Shown here in pieces: positions 26,246 to 34,002 of a DNA stretch of 64,000 bases. Position numbers and translations under genes: made by a program. The notes beneath the pieces were generated by a model. The model did no database searches, was not told where the DNA came from, and saw only the letters and a list, made by a program, of their open reading frames with translations. The DNA comes from Candidatus Sulfopaludibacter sp. SbA3 (GTDB lineage Bacteria; Pseudomonadota; Alphaproteobacteria; Caulobacterales; Hyphomonadaceae): contig CAMDAC010000002.1 of NCBI GenBank assembly GCA_945888325.1, positions 186,001 to 250,000 of the forward strand. The letters run 5' to 3'. Each line of letters begins with the position of its first letter. Position 1 is the stretch's first letter.

Positions 26246-27493
26246 TTAGCGGAACAGCGACAGAAGCGACTGCGGCTGCTGGTTGGCAATCGACAGAGCC
26301 TGAACGCCGAGCTGCTGCTGAACCTGCAGAGCCTGCAATTTCGCCGAAGCAGCTTCGATGTCAGCGTCGGTGAGACCGCCGATACCCGAGGTGAACGAGT
26401 CGATCAGTGTCGAGACGAACTCGTTCTGAGCGCCAAGGCGCTTCTGCGAAGAACCGAACTCTGCAGCAGCGTCGATCGCCACGCCAAGCAGCGTTTCGAT
26501 CGAGGTGAGAGCTGACGTTGCACCAGCATCGGAAGTAACATCGATGTTATTGAGTGCGCCGAGGCCGCCAGCGCTCGTGCCGGCCGTGCCACCCGTAGCC
26601 GATACAGCGGTGATGCTGACTGCGCCACCCGAGCTGTTGACGATCGAGATCACGTCATCTGCGCGCGACACCGAGTATCCGGTCTCGTTCGTTGCTGCGA
26701 AGAAGGTCGAAATCTGGTTGGAGAGGTTTGCAGCCACTGATTCGACGCTATCGGTCGTGCCGGCAACATACTCAAACGAGCGCGTACCCACGCTGTTTGC
26801 TCCGGCTGTATCGTTCAGCGTGATACGGTAGCTGTTGCCAGCAGCAACCGATGCAATGGTGATGTTCTGGGTGGCAGCGTTGGCGACCGAAGCGGCCGTA
26901 CCAGCAGCGGTGCCGCCGTTGTTGATGATCGTCGTGTTGGTCACTGCCGTAGCGCCAAACGTTGCAGCGGTCGCAGTATTGCTCAGCGACAGGTCCTGAC
27001 GGGCAATCGAGACGTACGAGGCGGACACGGCGCCCGAAGAGTTGCGGTCAAGCGAAGACAGAACGTCCACGTCAGCGGTGGAAGAACCGTCGATGAGGTT
27101 CAGGCCGTTGAACTGTGCAGCACCTACGATCGAGCTGATCGTGCCGCGAAGGGCTTCGACGTCAGTCTGGATCTTGTCGCGGTCGACGTTCCCTTCCTGA
27201 GCCGAAACGATGAGGTTCTTCATTTCCTGAAGGGTCGACACGACTTTTTCAGCGGCCGAGCGGGCAACGCCGACCGTCGAGGAACCGAGGTTCAGCGAGT
27301 CGGAAATCTGCTTGAAGCTCGAGACGTCGGTCGACATGACCGTCGAGATGGCCCAGATGGCGGCGTTGTCTTTCGCGTTGGCAACTTTCTTGCCGGTCGA
27401 AATCTCGCTCTGCACGCCTTCAAGGTTGCGGTTGATGTTGCGCAGGGTTTCAAGGGCGACCATTGCGCTGTTGTTGGTCAGGATACTGGACAT
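26246..27493 (-). CDS. Flagellin
   Basis: A 415-residue flagellin. The conserved D0/D1 N-terminus (SSILTNNSAMVALETLRNIN, then LEGVQSEISTGKKVANAKDN) and C-terminus (ALSIANQQPQSLLSLFR) flank a Ser/Thr/Ala/Gly-rich variable region at about 165-330. It is longer than the about 275 residues of Caulobacter flagellins because of that central region. Ribosome site AAAGGA upstream of ATG. It is the only flagellin in the window. Upstream (27565-27576) is a short palindrome GGGGAAATCCCC in the probable leader, a conceivable FlbT-responsive structure. Confidence 0.97.
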   Translation of the reverse strand: MSSILTNNSAMVALETLRNINRNLEGVQSEISTGKKVANAKDNAAIWAISTVMSTDVSSFKQISDSLNLGSSTVGVARSAAEKVVSTLQEMKNLIVSAQEGNVDRDKIQTDVEALRGTISSIVGAAQFNGLNLIDGSSTADVDVLSSLDRNSSGAVSASYVSIARQDLSLSNTATAATFGATAVTNTTIINNGGTAAGTAASVANAATQNITIASVAAGNSYRITLNDTAGANSVGTRSFEYVAGTTDSVESVAANLSNQISTFFAATNETGYSVSRADDVISIVNSSGGAVSITAVSATGGTAGTSAGGLGALNNIDVTSDAGATSALTSIETLLGVAIDAAAEFGSSQKRLGAQNEFVSTLIDSFTSGIGGLTDADIEAASAKLQALQVQQQLGVQALSIANQQPQSLLSLFR

Positions 27494-27641
27494 ACTTTAT
27501 TCCTTTGGGTATTTCGCCATCGTCAGTGCGCGGCGGGTTGCTCGGTATGTGTCATCCTGACAGTGGGGAAATCCCCGAAGCGGTCTTGGCTTCATTATTC
27601 AAAAGGATAGCACCCAAGGCTGAATCTCTGGTTAATCCGGT

Positions 27642-28013
27642 TTAGGCTTTTCTGCTGAAAGAGCCCGTTGCGTTCGAAAAAGAGAGTTGTATGCCGCCGC
27701 GTCCGTAGGATCCAACCTGCGCGCCCGTATGGAGGCTCTCCAGCCGTGTGAGGGCGTGGCGGACACCGTTCCGAACGGCGTCCATATGCGCTGCATTTTC
27801 CTCCGCCGTCTGAATGATCCGCTCGATGCCGCGCCGCGTCTCCGGAGCGACTGTCCTCAATCCACCGGTTTGCAGAAACTCTTCAAAGTTCTGCAGCGCA
27901 ATCATCTTCTCTCCGATCAACTCGGCCACTTCTGCGGCGCGTCCGGATTTGAGCAGCACCTGCTCCCGCTCCAGGATGTCCATCAGTGCCGCGATCACGC
28001 GTTGCTCAGTCAT
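27642..28013 (-). CDS. FlgN-like hook-junction export chaperone candidate
   Basis: A 123-residue helical protein: EQRVIAALMDILEREQVLLK near the start, then ELIGEKMIALQNFEEFL. It ends with a flexible tail containing GSYGRGGIQLSFSNA. The helix pattern and tail resemble FlgN-family chaperones for FlgK and FlgL. The start overlaps the rod-binding-protein stop (ATGA). I am moderately sure; no catalytic or strictly conserved residue confirms it. Confidence 0.65.
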   Translation of the reverse strand: MTEQRVIAALMDILEREQVLLKSGRAAEVAELIGEKMIALQNFEEFLQTGGLRTVAPETRRGIERIIQTAEENAAHMDAVRNGVRHALTRLESLHTGAQVGSYGRGGIQLSFSNATGSFSRKA

Positions 28014-28330
28014 TTGGGCGTATCCAGATTTGCGGCAGGGTTTTCGGAGGATGGCAGGTCAACATGCTCTCCCAGCCCCAACGGATGGGTTGCGGCGAGA
28101 TCCTTGGCGATGGACTCAACGACGTATCTGGAAAAGGAAGAAGCGGCTTCTCCGCCCCCTTGTGTCAGCGCTTTCTCGAGCCCGGCATGGCTCAGCATTT
28201 CCGCCCACAACATCTGTTCGAAGCGCTGCCGGATATCCTGTTCCGCCGTTTCGCGCTCTGACATTGGAGCATTCGGCGTGGCTGACTTGATATCGGCGGT
28301 GGCCATGCCCGGCATAACTGAAAGTGCCAT
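28010..28330 (-). CDS. FlgJ-like rod-binding protein (no muramidase domain)
   Basis: A 106-residue protein matching the N-terminal rod-capping domain of FlgJ: ERETAEQDIRQRFEQMLWAE, MLSHAGLEKALTQGGG, then SSFSRYVVESIAKDLAATH. Alphaproteobacteria usually carry this domain alone; the muramidase half found in enteric FlgJ is absent. It caps the growing rod in the periplasm. Coupled to the FlgN-like gene downstream. A CtrA-like box lies 54 bases upstream. Confidence 0.82.
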   Translation of the reverse strand: MALSVMPGMATADIKSATPNAPMSERETAEQDIRQRFEQMLWAEMLSHAGLEKALTQGGGEAASSFSRYVVESIAKDLAATHPLGLGEHVDLPSSENPAANLDTPK

Positions 28331-28383
28331 GTGAGCGGTCTCCGGTTTGATCCGTCTACGAAGTTACCAAAACAGCGCGTTCG

Positions 28384-28399
28384 GTTAACGCATATTTTA
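28384..28399 (-). promoter_or_regulatory. CtrA-like box upstream of the flgJ-like operon
   Basis: Plus strand reads GTTAA-N7-TTTA, so the minus strand is TAAA-N7-TTAAC, one mismatch from the CtrA consensus. It lies 54 bases upstream of the flgJ-like start, a spacing shared with the box before fliF at 50281-50296. Divergent fliK starts 47 bases to the right. Confidence 0.5.
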
Positions 28400-28445
28400 C
28401 GGGGCATGGTTGTATTAAGGTTAACAGCAGGAAGTTACTTTCCGA

Positions 28446-30149
28446 ATGGCCCTCGCAACTGATCTAATCTTCAGACCCCTTGAGTCTCCCGCTCAGGAAG
28501 CGCCGAACCGTCGTTTGGCCAATCCGGGCAGCGGCGAAGAATTTTCCGAGCTTTTGTCCAAGGCGCGCACCTCGCAAACTAAACCACTCGGCACCGCACC
28601 GCAGGAGCTTGCACTCGCGCAAGCGGCCTCCCCCTCCCTGCCGCTGGGCGCCGGCATGGCGACGCTTCCGGCGTTTTCGCAGGATGGTTTGTTGGGCATT
28701 TCGGCGGCCGGTGAACCTGCGCTTGGTCGGCCGGCAACAGATATCGCTGGAACGATCCTGCCCGGCATCGAGTCAGCTGAACTAGCGGCGGGCTCCAGTT
28801 TGGTAGCGGCAACACAAACAGGTCCCGGCCTGGTTGATCCAAGAAGCACCAAGGCTGGCATCGCGGCAGCGGGACCTGAAGGGCTTCCCGTGGACAGCCT
28901 GCCGGCCATTCAGAGCGGTCCCCAACCCGCCGATCCTAAAGCCTTGCCTGAAGTGGCCCGGAAGATCACGGCCGATGCCGATCGCATTGATCTGCAAACT
29001 CCAGCTAAAATCGTGTTGGCGGCGCCGGCGGGCCGATTGGAAACGGACCAGAATACCGCCTCGTCAATCGAGGCCACGCCGCAAATCGCAGAGCCAGCAA
29101 TCGCGAAACCCGAGAATCCGGAGTCGGTAGACGCCGGTACAGTCCCCGCAACAGACGCTTCCAAACCATTGGTGCTCCCAACGGCGACAGCATCTCGAGC
29201 GGACGCGGGCGCAAGCGCAGGCTTGAATGTTCCTGAGGGAGAAATCGCAGCGTCCGCCCCCGCCTCTCGCGATGGCTCTGCGACCAGAACAGACAAAGGC
29301 GCAGACAGATCGGCCGAAACCGGCACCCACAGCGAGCCTGTGGCGTTGGCGACCGCGCCTACGTCTGCTTTCGGCGTGGTGGCGGCCGCTCTGGACGTCC
29401 AGACAACAGTCAGCCAGCCGGTTGCCAGCGCTGTTCCAGCCGTGGCCGCGTCGAGCCCGGCGATCAACTCCCGAAGCATCGCAAAGCCAGACAGCGGCCA
29501 AGTCAGCGATACCCCCCCTTCCGGGCCGCCCCTACCGGCCTCAGACGCCTTGGTCTTCGCGGATGTGCTTGGCACAGGTGAACAGCTTGCGGCCTCCGAG
29601 GCGCCCGGTCCTTCCACACAGGGTGCTCCGGCCCTGGCAGCGGTCGCTTCGGCTCCTGCCGCGATCCAGTCCTCCAGCACCTCGGTGGTGGTGCCTCCGG
29701 CCATGGCGCCCGCCAACGCCGTCCTTGTTGCCTCCCCTGCCGACATCACCAGCATCGTCTCGACCGCTGCGGACAATGGAGACGCGGACCGGATCGTGAT
29801 CCAGCTGGATCCTCCCGAACTCGGCCGTGTCTCGATCGACTTCAAGTTCGATGCAAACGGCCTGCAGCATGTAACCGTCACCGGCGAGTCGCCTGAAGCG
29901 ATGCGCCAGTTGCGCCTCATGCATTTCGAATTGACCCAGGCACTGGAGCGTCACGGCATCACCAGCCAGAACATGAGCTTCCAGCAGCAGCAACAGAACG
30001 CCCAGCATTCGCCCACGCCCAACCCTTTCGCACGGCAGGGCCTCCTGAACGAAGCGGGCGCTGCCGCAGCGCTTGAGCCGGTGATCGCAAACAACAACCA
30101 GACATCGCCCCGCATGCCGCCGGGCGGGCGTCTCGACATGAAACTCTAG
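28446..30149 (+). CDS. fliK: Flagellar hook-length control protein FliK
   Basis: A 567-residue protein with a long, low-complexity Ala/Pro/Ser-rich N-terminal two thirds and the conserved C-terminal domain. That domain runs from about 435: DRIVIQLDPPELGRVSIDFK, then ESPEAMRQLRLMHFELTQAL, and a Gln-rich stretch near 510. FliK measures hook length and makes FlhB switch specificity. The low-complexity part fits a flexible ruler. flgD follows after 11 bases in the same operon. Confidence 0.92.
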   Translation: MALATDLIFRPLESPAQEAPNRRLANPGSGEEFSELLSKARTSQTKPLGTAPQELALAQAASPSLPLGAGMATLPAFSQDGLLGISAAGEPALGRPATDIAGTILPGIESAELAAGSSLVAATQTGPGLVDPRSTKAGIAAAGPEGLPVDSLPAIQSGPQPADPKALPEVARKITADADRIDLQTPAKIVLAAPAGRLETDQNTASSIEATPQIAEPAIAKPENPESVDAGTVPATDASKPLVLPTATASRADAGASAGLNVPEGEIAASAPASRDGSATRTDKGADRSAETGTHSEPVALATAPTSAFGVVAAALDVQTTVSQPVASAVPAVAASSPAINSRSIAKPDSGQVSDTPPSGPPLPASDALVFADVLGTGEQLAASEAPGPSTQGAPALAAVASAPAAIQSSSTSVVVPPAMAPANAVLVASPADITSIVSTAADNGDADRIVIQLDPPELGRVSIDFKFDANGLQHVTVTGESPEAMRQLRLMHFELTQALERHGITSQNMSFQQQQQNAQHSPTPNPFARQGLLNEAGAAAALEPVIANNNQTSPRMPPGGRLDMKL

Positions 30150-30160
30150 GAGCCCAGCCA

Positions 30161-30730
30161 ATGACCACTGTATCGAACGTTTCCAATACCGGCACGTCTT
30201 CGGTTGCCACGGCTCCTACCAGCCAGCCGGCGTTTGGTCAGGAGTTCAATAGCTTCATCAAACTGCTGACGGCGCAGGTGCGAAACCAGGACCCGTTGTC
30301 CCCCCTGGATTCGACACAATTCGTCGAACAGCTCGCGACCTTTTCCTCTCTCGAGCAGCAAGTGAACACCAACACAAACCTCAAATCGATTTCCACAATG
30401 ATCAGCGATCTGGCGCGGACGATGACTGCGCAATCGCCCAGTCAGGCCCTGTCCCTGCAATCGTCCTGGCTGCCCTTCTCCGGAGACTCCGTTCAGTTCA
30501 GTGGCGAGATACCGGCCGGCACATCGCGGGGAGTCCTCACGATCAAGAACGAGAGTGGGCAGGCCGTCTGGACTGAGACGCTGGGCATCGGCGCCGGCGT
30601 CTACTCGTGGGATGGCCGCACGACGTCAGGCAGCCAGGCTCCGACCGGCGACCTGTATGAGTACAGCATCGATACCTACAATGCCGCCGGTGAGTACACG
30701 GGCAGCGTTGCACCCCGGCCGATCTTGTAG
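30161..30730 (+). CDS. flgD: Hook scaffolding protein FlgD
   Basis: A 189-residue hook cap. The N-terminal signature FIKLLTAQVRNQDPLSPLDS, then FVEQLATFSSLEQQVNTNTN, is diagnostic. It is followed by an Ig-like domain with GVLTIKNESGQAVWTE and YSWDGRTTSG. Slightly shorter than the usual 220 residues because the C-terminal domain is compact. Second gene of the fliK-flgD operon; convergent with the fliL-containing operon. Confidence 0.95.
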   Translation: MTTVSNVSNTGTSSVATAPTSQPAFGQEFNSFIKLLTAQVRNQDPLSPLDSTQFVEQLATFSSLEQQVNTNTNLKSISTMISDLARTMTAQSPSQALSLQSSWLPFSGDSVQFSGEIPAGTSRGVLTIKNESGQAVWTETLGIGAGVYSWDGRTTSGSQAPTGDLYEYSIDTYNAAGEYTGSVAPRPIL

Positions 30731-30765
30731 ATTGATCGCCGGGCCTGCCTCGATCTGGCTGCCCG

Positions 30766-31350
30766 TCAGATATCCTGTTTCGCCATGTCGACGATCAGGA
30801 CATTGTTGATTCCCGAGCCCACAACAGACTTCAGGTTGTCCATGACCGTGCTGCGGATCAGCTCGTAGTTCTCGACGCTCGTGATGGATTCGAACGTGGT
30901 GCCATCGTTACTGAGCGTGATCAGGGAGGTCATGATGTTGTCGCGCAGCTTGGGCTCCATGCTCTGAAGGTTCGAGGCAATGGACCCATCGGCTTCAAGG
31001 TTCAGGTTCAGGATGATCAGGCTGTGGACACGGCCTTCGCGGATGATCGGCACGACGAATTCCCGCGTGAACTTGAAATAGTAGACTTCGGACTCGGCAC
31101 TTTCGGCGCCGTGACCATCAGAGCCGTGAGAGTCCTTCTTCTTCTCCTTCTCCGGCTTTTTGCCGTGATCGTCCTTCTTCTTCTCGGCGTGACCATCATC
31201 CTTCTTCTCGCCATGAGAATCCTTCGCTGGCTTTTCAGCCTTTGCCGCAGGATCGGAAGGCCCGGACGACATCGACCGGAGGAAATCGCCCCCTACCCCG
31301 CCCGCCACAATGCAGACGATGACGATGATGGCTGCGATGATGTTCTTCAT
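30766..31350 (-). CDS. FliL-like stator-associated membrane protein with His/Lys-rich linker (first of two)
   Basis: A 194-residue protein: one N-terminal membrane segment (IIAAIIVIVCIVAGGVG), a remarkable charged linker (about residues 36-85) full of Lys, Asp and His with repeated DSHG/DDHG units, and a periplasmic FliL-like domain. In that domain are EFVVPIIREGRVHSLIILN and LRDNIMTSLITLSNDG. FliL surrounds the MotAB stator and increases torque. The linker length and His content are unusual. Last gene of the fliM-motA-flgF-flgG-flgA-flgH operon. A second FliL is encoded at about 50.4 kb. Confidence 0.78.
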   Translation of the reverse strand: MKNIIAAIIVIVCIVAGGVGGDFLRSMSSGPSDPAAKAEKPAKDSHGEKKDDGHAEKKKDDHGKKPEKEKKKDSHGSDGHGAESAESEVYYFKFTREFVVPIIREGRVHSLIILNLNLEADGSIASNLQSMEPKLRDNIMTSLITLSNDGTTFESITSVENYELIRSTVMDNLKSVVGSGINNVLIVDMAKQDI

Positions 31351-31359
31351 GGGGTGATC

Positions 31360-32067
31360 CTAGAACGGATTATAGCGATCGAGCAGTTTCGGAATGGCGT
31401 TCATTTCGGTGTTGGCCGTCGCCTCACCGCTGCTGACATATGCCAGTTGGGCATCGGCGATCTTTTCATAGGAAACCGTGTTCGTGCGGGTCACGTCCTG
31501 CGCGCGGATTACACCGGAAACCGTCAAATAACGGACTTCATTGCTGACCTGCGTCTGCTGGTAGCCGCGGATGATCAGGTTGCCGTTCGGCTCGACACCG
31601 ACCACACGCGCCGCCAGGGTGAAAGTAACCTTCTCGGCCCGGTTCACCGCGCCGCTGCCATTGAGGTCCGATGCCCGGTTGTAGTCATAAGCGGGCGACA
31701 GGGACGCACCGCCGGGCAAAACCCCATTGGCCCATTCCGGCAACCCGAGGAATGACTCGACGGCCATGTTCTCGTTGGAATCGCGCGTGCGTGAGAGCGA
31801 ACTCTGAAGGCTCGCCTGGTCGTTCATCTCGACGAGCACCGTCAAAAGGTCACCAACATCCTTGGCGCGCCGCATGCTGAGCAGCGAATCGGATGATGTG
31901 GACCAGAGCGAAGCATTCTCGGGCGCGGACTGGCCGGCCGTCTCCGAGGCCCAGGGGCCCTGGTAGGTGTCGAATTTGGCCGGGGCGAGTTCGACCGATT
32001 CGTGCGGCGAGCTGGCACATGCCGTTACGGCGAAGGCGGCGAAGGAGAGCGTTGCGAGATGTTTCAT
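31360..32067 (-). CDS. flgH: Flagellar L-ring protein FlgH
   Basis: A 235-residue outer-membrane lipoprotein: signal peptide ending in a lipobox (FAVTACASS), then the FlgH core with RAKDVGDLLTVLVEMND, LAARVVGVEPNGNLIIRGYQ, SNEVRYLTVSGVIRAQDV and AYVSSGEATANTEMNAIPKL. Forms the L-ring bushing. I set the start at the ATG at 32067, which overlaps the flgA stop (ATGA); an upstream ATG at 32082 would add five residues before the signal peptide. Confidence 0.95.
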   Translation of the reverse strand: MKHLATLSFAAFAVTACASSPHESVELAPAKFDTYQGPWASETAGQSAPENASLWSTSSDSLLSMRRAKDVGDLLTVLVEMNDQASLQSSLSRTRDSNENMAVESFLGLPEWANGVLPGGASLSPAYDYNRASDLNGSGAVNRAEKVTFTLAARVVGVEPNGNLIIRGYQQTQVSNEVRYLTVSGVIRAQDVTRTNTVSYEKIADAQLAYVSSGEATANTEMNAIPKLLDRYNPF

Positions 32068-32471
32068 TGTGCGAGAACCCATCCGTCAGCTTGAACAACG
32101 CCCTGAACCATCTGACGGGATTGAAGGTTGAGCACATTCACACTTTCATTCAGGGCGGCGTCGCCCATGGCGCGGCCAGACGTCGAAATCTCGAGCGGAC
32201 CCTTGATGTATTTTATCGTCACAACCTGGTTGCGGGTCACCAGGCGGGCCGGCTGGGTATTGTCCAGCGTGATCGGCTGGCCAACATAGACAGTCCGGCG
32301 CACTTCCCGGCCCGCGAACAGGTCATAGACTTCGGGGCCGTCCCCTTCCTGCAACTCTGCATTTGCGACTGTTACCCCGTCGCCCGCACGAATGACTTCG
32401 GCGGCCACCAGCGAAGAGGCGTCCGTGAGGGCCACCATCGCTCCCATTCCGGCTGCGATCAGCGAAAACAT
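32064..32471 (-). CDS. flgA: P-ring assembly chaperone FlgA (short form)
   Basis: A 135-residue periplasmic protein with a signal peptide-like start and the SAF/ChapFlgA C-terminal domain only. Visible blocks are GREVRRTVYVGQPITLDN, RLVTRNQVVTIKY, and LNESVNVLNLQSRQMVQGVV. Enteric FlgA is about 220 residues; the N-terminal part is missing here. It helps FlgI form the P-ring. Starts 4 bases after flgG. Confidence 0.92.
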   Translation of the reverse strand: MFSLIAAGMGAMVALTDASSLVAAEVIRAGDGVTVANAELQEGDGPEVYDLFAGREVRRTVYVGQPITLDNTQPARLVTRNQVVTIKYIKGPLEISTSGRAMGDAALNESVNVLNLQSRQMVQGVVQADGWVLAQ

Positions 32472-32475
32472 GGCG

Positions 32476-33261
32476 CTACCTCATTCTCGTTGTGGCCGAC
32501 AGCATTTCGTCGGACGCGGTGATGACCTTGGAGTTCAGCTCGTACCCGCGTTGGGCTTCGATCAGATCCGAAATTTCCTTGACGACATCGACACCGGAAT
32601 CCTCGATGAATCCTTGCCGCAGGACTCCGACTCCATCTGTACCCGGTACAAGCCGGTTGGCAGCGCCCGAAGCTTGCGTCTCGCGGTACATGTTGTCGCC
32701 GAGGGCCTCGAGCCCCTTCTCGTTGATGAAACGCACGAGAGAGATCGTTCCGATCGGTTGCCCCTCGGGGACATCTGAGAAGTAGGCCACGACTTCCCCA
32801 TCACGGCTGATGGAAATCCGCTGCGCATCCTCCGGAATGACAATCCCGTCGGCGAGCGGAAAGCCGTCCATTGTCACGACTTCGCCGGTCGGGCTGCGGC
32901 TGAGCTTGCCGTCCCGGGTATAGGCCGGCTCGCCCGAGGGCAGCGTCAGTTCGAGAAAGCCGGAGCCGTCTATGGCAATATCAAGCTCGGCATCCGTCTG
33001 GCGCAGCGCACCCTGGGTGATCTGCATCGAGACTGTCGAAGGCCGCACGCCGGTACCGATCTGGATCCCGGCAGGCACGACTGTTCCGGTTTGGGAAGTG
33101 ATTGTGCCGGGGGTGAGGTGCTGCTGGTACATGAGGTCCGAGAACTCGGCCACGCGTGGGCGATAGGCGGTCGTGCTCATGTTGGCGATGTTGTTCGAGA
33201 TCACGTCCACCCGCGTTTGCTGGGCGGCCATCCCTGAGGCTGCAATCTGTAGAGATTTCAT
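32476..33261 (-). CDS. flgG: Distal rod protein FlgG
   Basis: A 261-residue rod protein. N-terminal SLQIAASGMAAQQTRVDVIS, NNIANMSTTAYRPRVAEFSD and, near the C-terminus, EEIS-type FIEDSGVDVVKEISDLIEAQ, RGYELNSKVITASDEML are the FlgG hallmarks. Length matches the family. Upstream of flgA and downstream of flgF in one operon. Confidence 0.97.
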   Translation of the reverse strand: MKSLQIAASGMAAQQTRVDVISNNIANMSTTAYRPRVAEFSDLMYQQHLTPGTITSQTGTVVPAGIQIGTGVRPSTVSMQITQGALRQTDAELDIAIDGSGFLELTLPSGEPAYTRDGKLSRSPTGEVVTMDGFPLADGIVIPEDAQRISISRDGEVVAYFSDVPEGQPIGTISLVRFINEKGLEALGDNMYRETQASGAANRLVPGTDGVGVLRQGFIEDSGVDVVKEISDLIEAQRGYELNSKVITASDEMLSATTRMR

Positions 33262-33288
33262 GGGTTTCTCCTCATTTCATTTCGTACT

Positions 33289-34002
33289 TCAGCGTTCGCG
33301 CAGGGAAGTGATGAGCTGGCTGATCCGGTCGTCTTCGCGGTCGAGCATGGCCTGGCCCGCTTCGTAGGCCCGCTGGACTTCGATCATGCGGGCGACTTCC
33401 AGAACCGGCGAGACGTTGGACTGTTCGAGCGCGCCCTGAATGATGTTCGCTTCTTCAAACTGCGCGTACCCGCCCGGAGCCGAAAAGAAGGTATTCGAAT
33501 CGCGCAGCAGTTCACCTTCGGCCCGCACAACGCCCACCCGGTCGATCAATTGTCCGTCGGCGGATATGGACCCGTCAGCCCCGATCGAGACCTGATTGGC
33601 GTCCTCGGGAATGGTGATCGGATTGCCCCCTGCCCCCAACACGCCGTTGCCGAATGCATCGATCAGCGTGCTTTCGGAGGACAGCTGGAAATTCCCGGCG
33701 CGCGTAAGGCGCGGCCCCTGCGGCGTCTGGAGAACGAAAAACCCCTCGCCCTGAACGGCAAGATCAAATTGGCTGCCGGTGAACTTGAAGTCCCCTTGGG
33801 ACATCTTGAAGGCGTGCCCGCCGAGACCGCCCATCGACACCGAGTCTTCCTGGGAACCGGGTGAGACAAGGAACTCGGCGAAGATCGCCCGGTCCGACTT
33901 ATAGCCGGTCGTGCTTGAGTTCGCGAGGTTGTTGGCGACAACCTGCATCTCCTGCATCAGACCTTGTTGGCGGCCAAGGGACGTATAAATCGCGCTGGAC
34001 AT
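33289..34002 (-). CDS. flgF: Proximal rod protein FlgF
   Basis: A 237-residue rod protein: MQEMQVVANNLANSSTTGYK near the N-terminus, the core GDFKFTGSQFDLAVQGEGFF, and the C-terminal SNVSPVLEVARMIEVQRAYE. The start ATG overlaps the stop of the MotC-like gene (ATGA), which ties synthesis of this rod protein to the upstream stator genes. Confidence 0.95.
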   Translation of the reverse strand: MSSAIYTSLGRQQGLMQEMQVVANNLANSSTTGYKSDRAIFAEFLVSPGSQEDSVSMGGLGGHAFKMSQGDFKFTGSQFDLAVQGEGFFVLQTPQGPRLTRAGNFQLSSESTLIDAFGNGVLGAGGNPITIPEDANQVSIGADGSISADGQLIDRVGVVRAEGELLRDSNTFFSAPGGYAQFEEANIIQGALEQSNVSPVLEVARMIEVQRAYEAGQAMLDREDDRISQLITSLRER

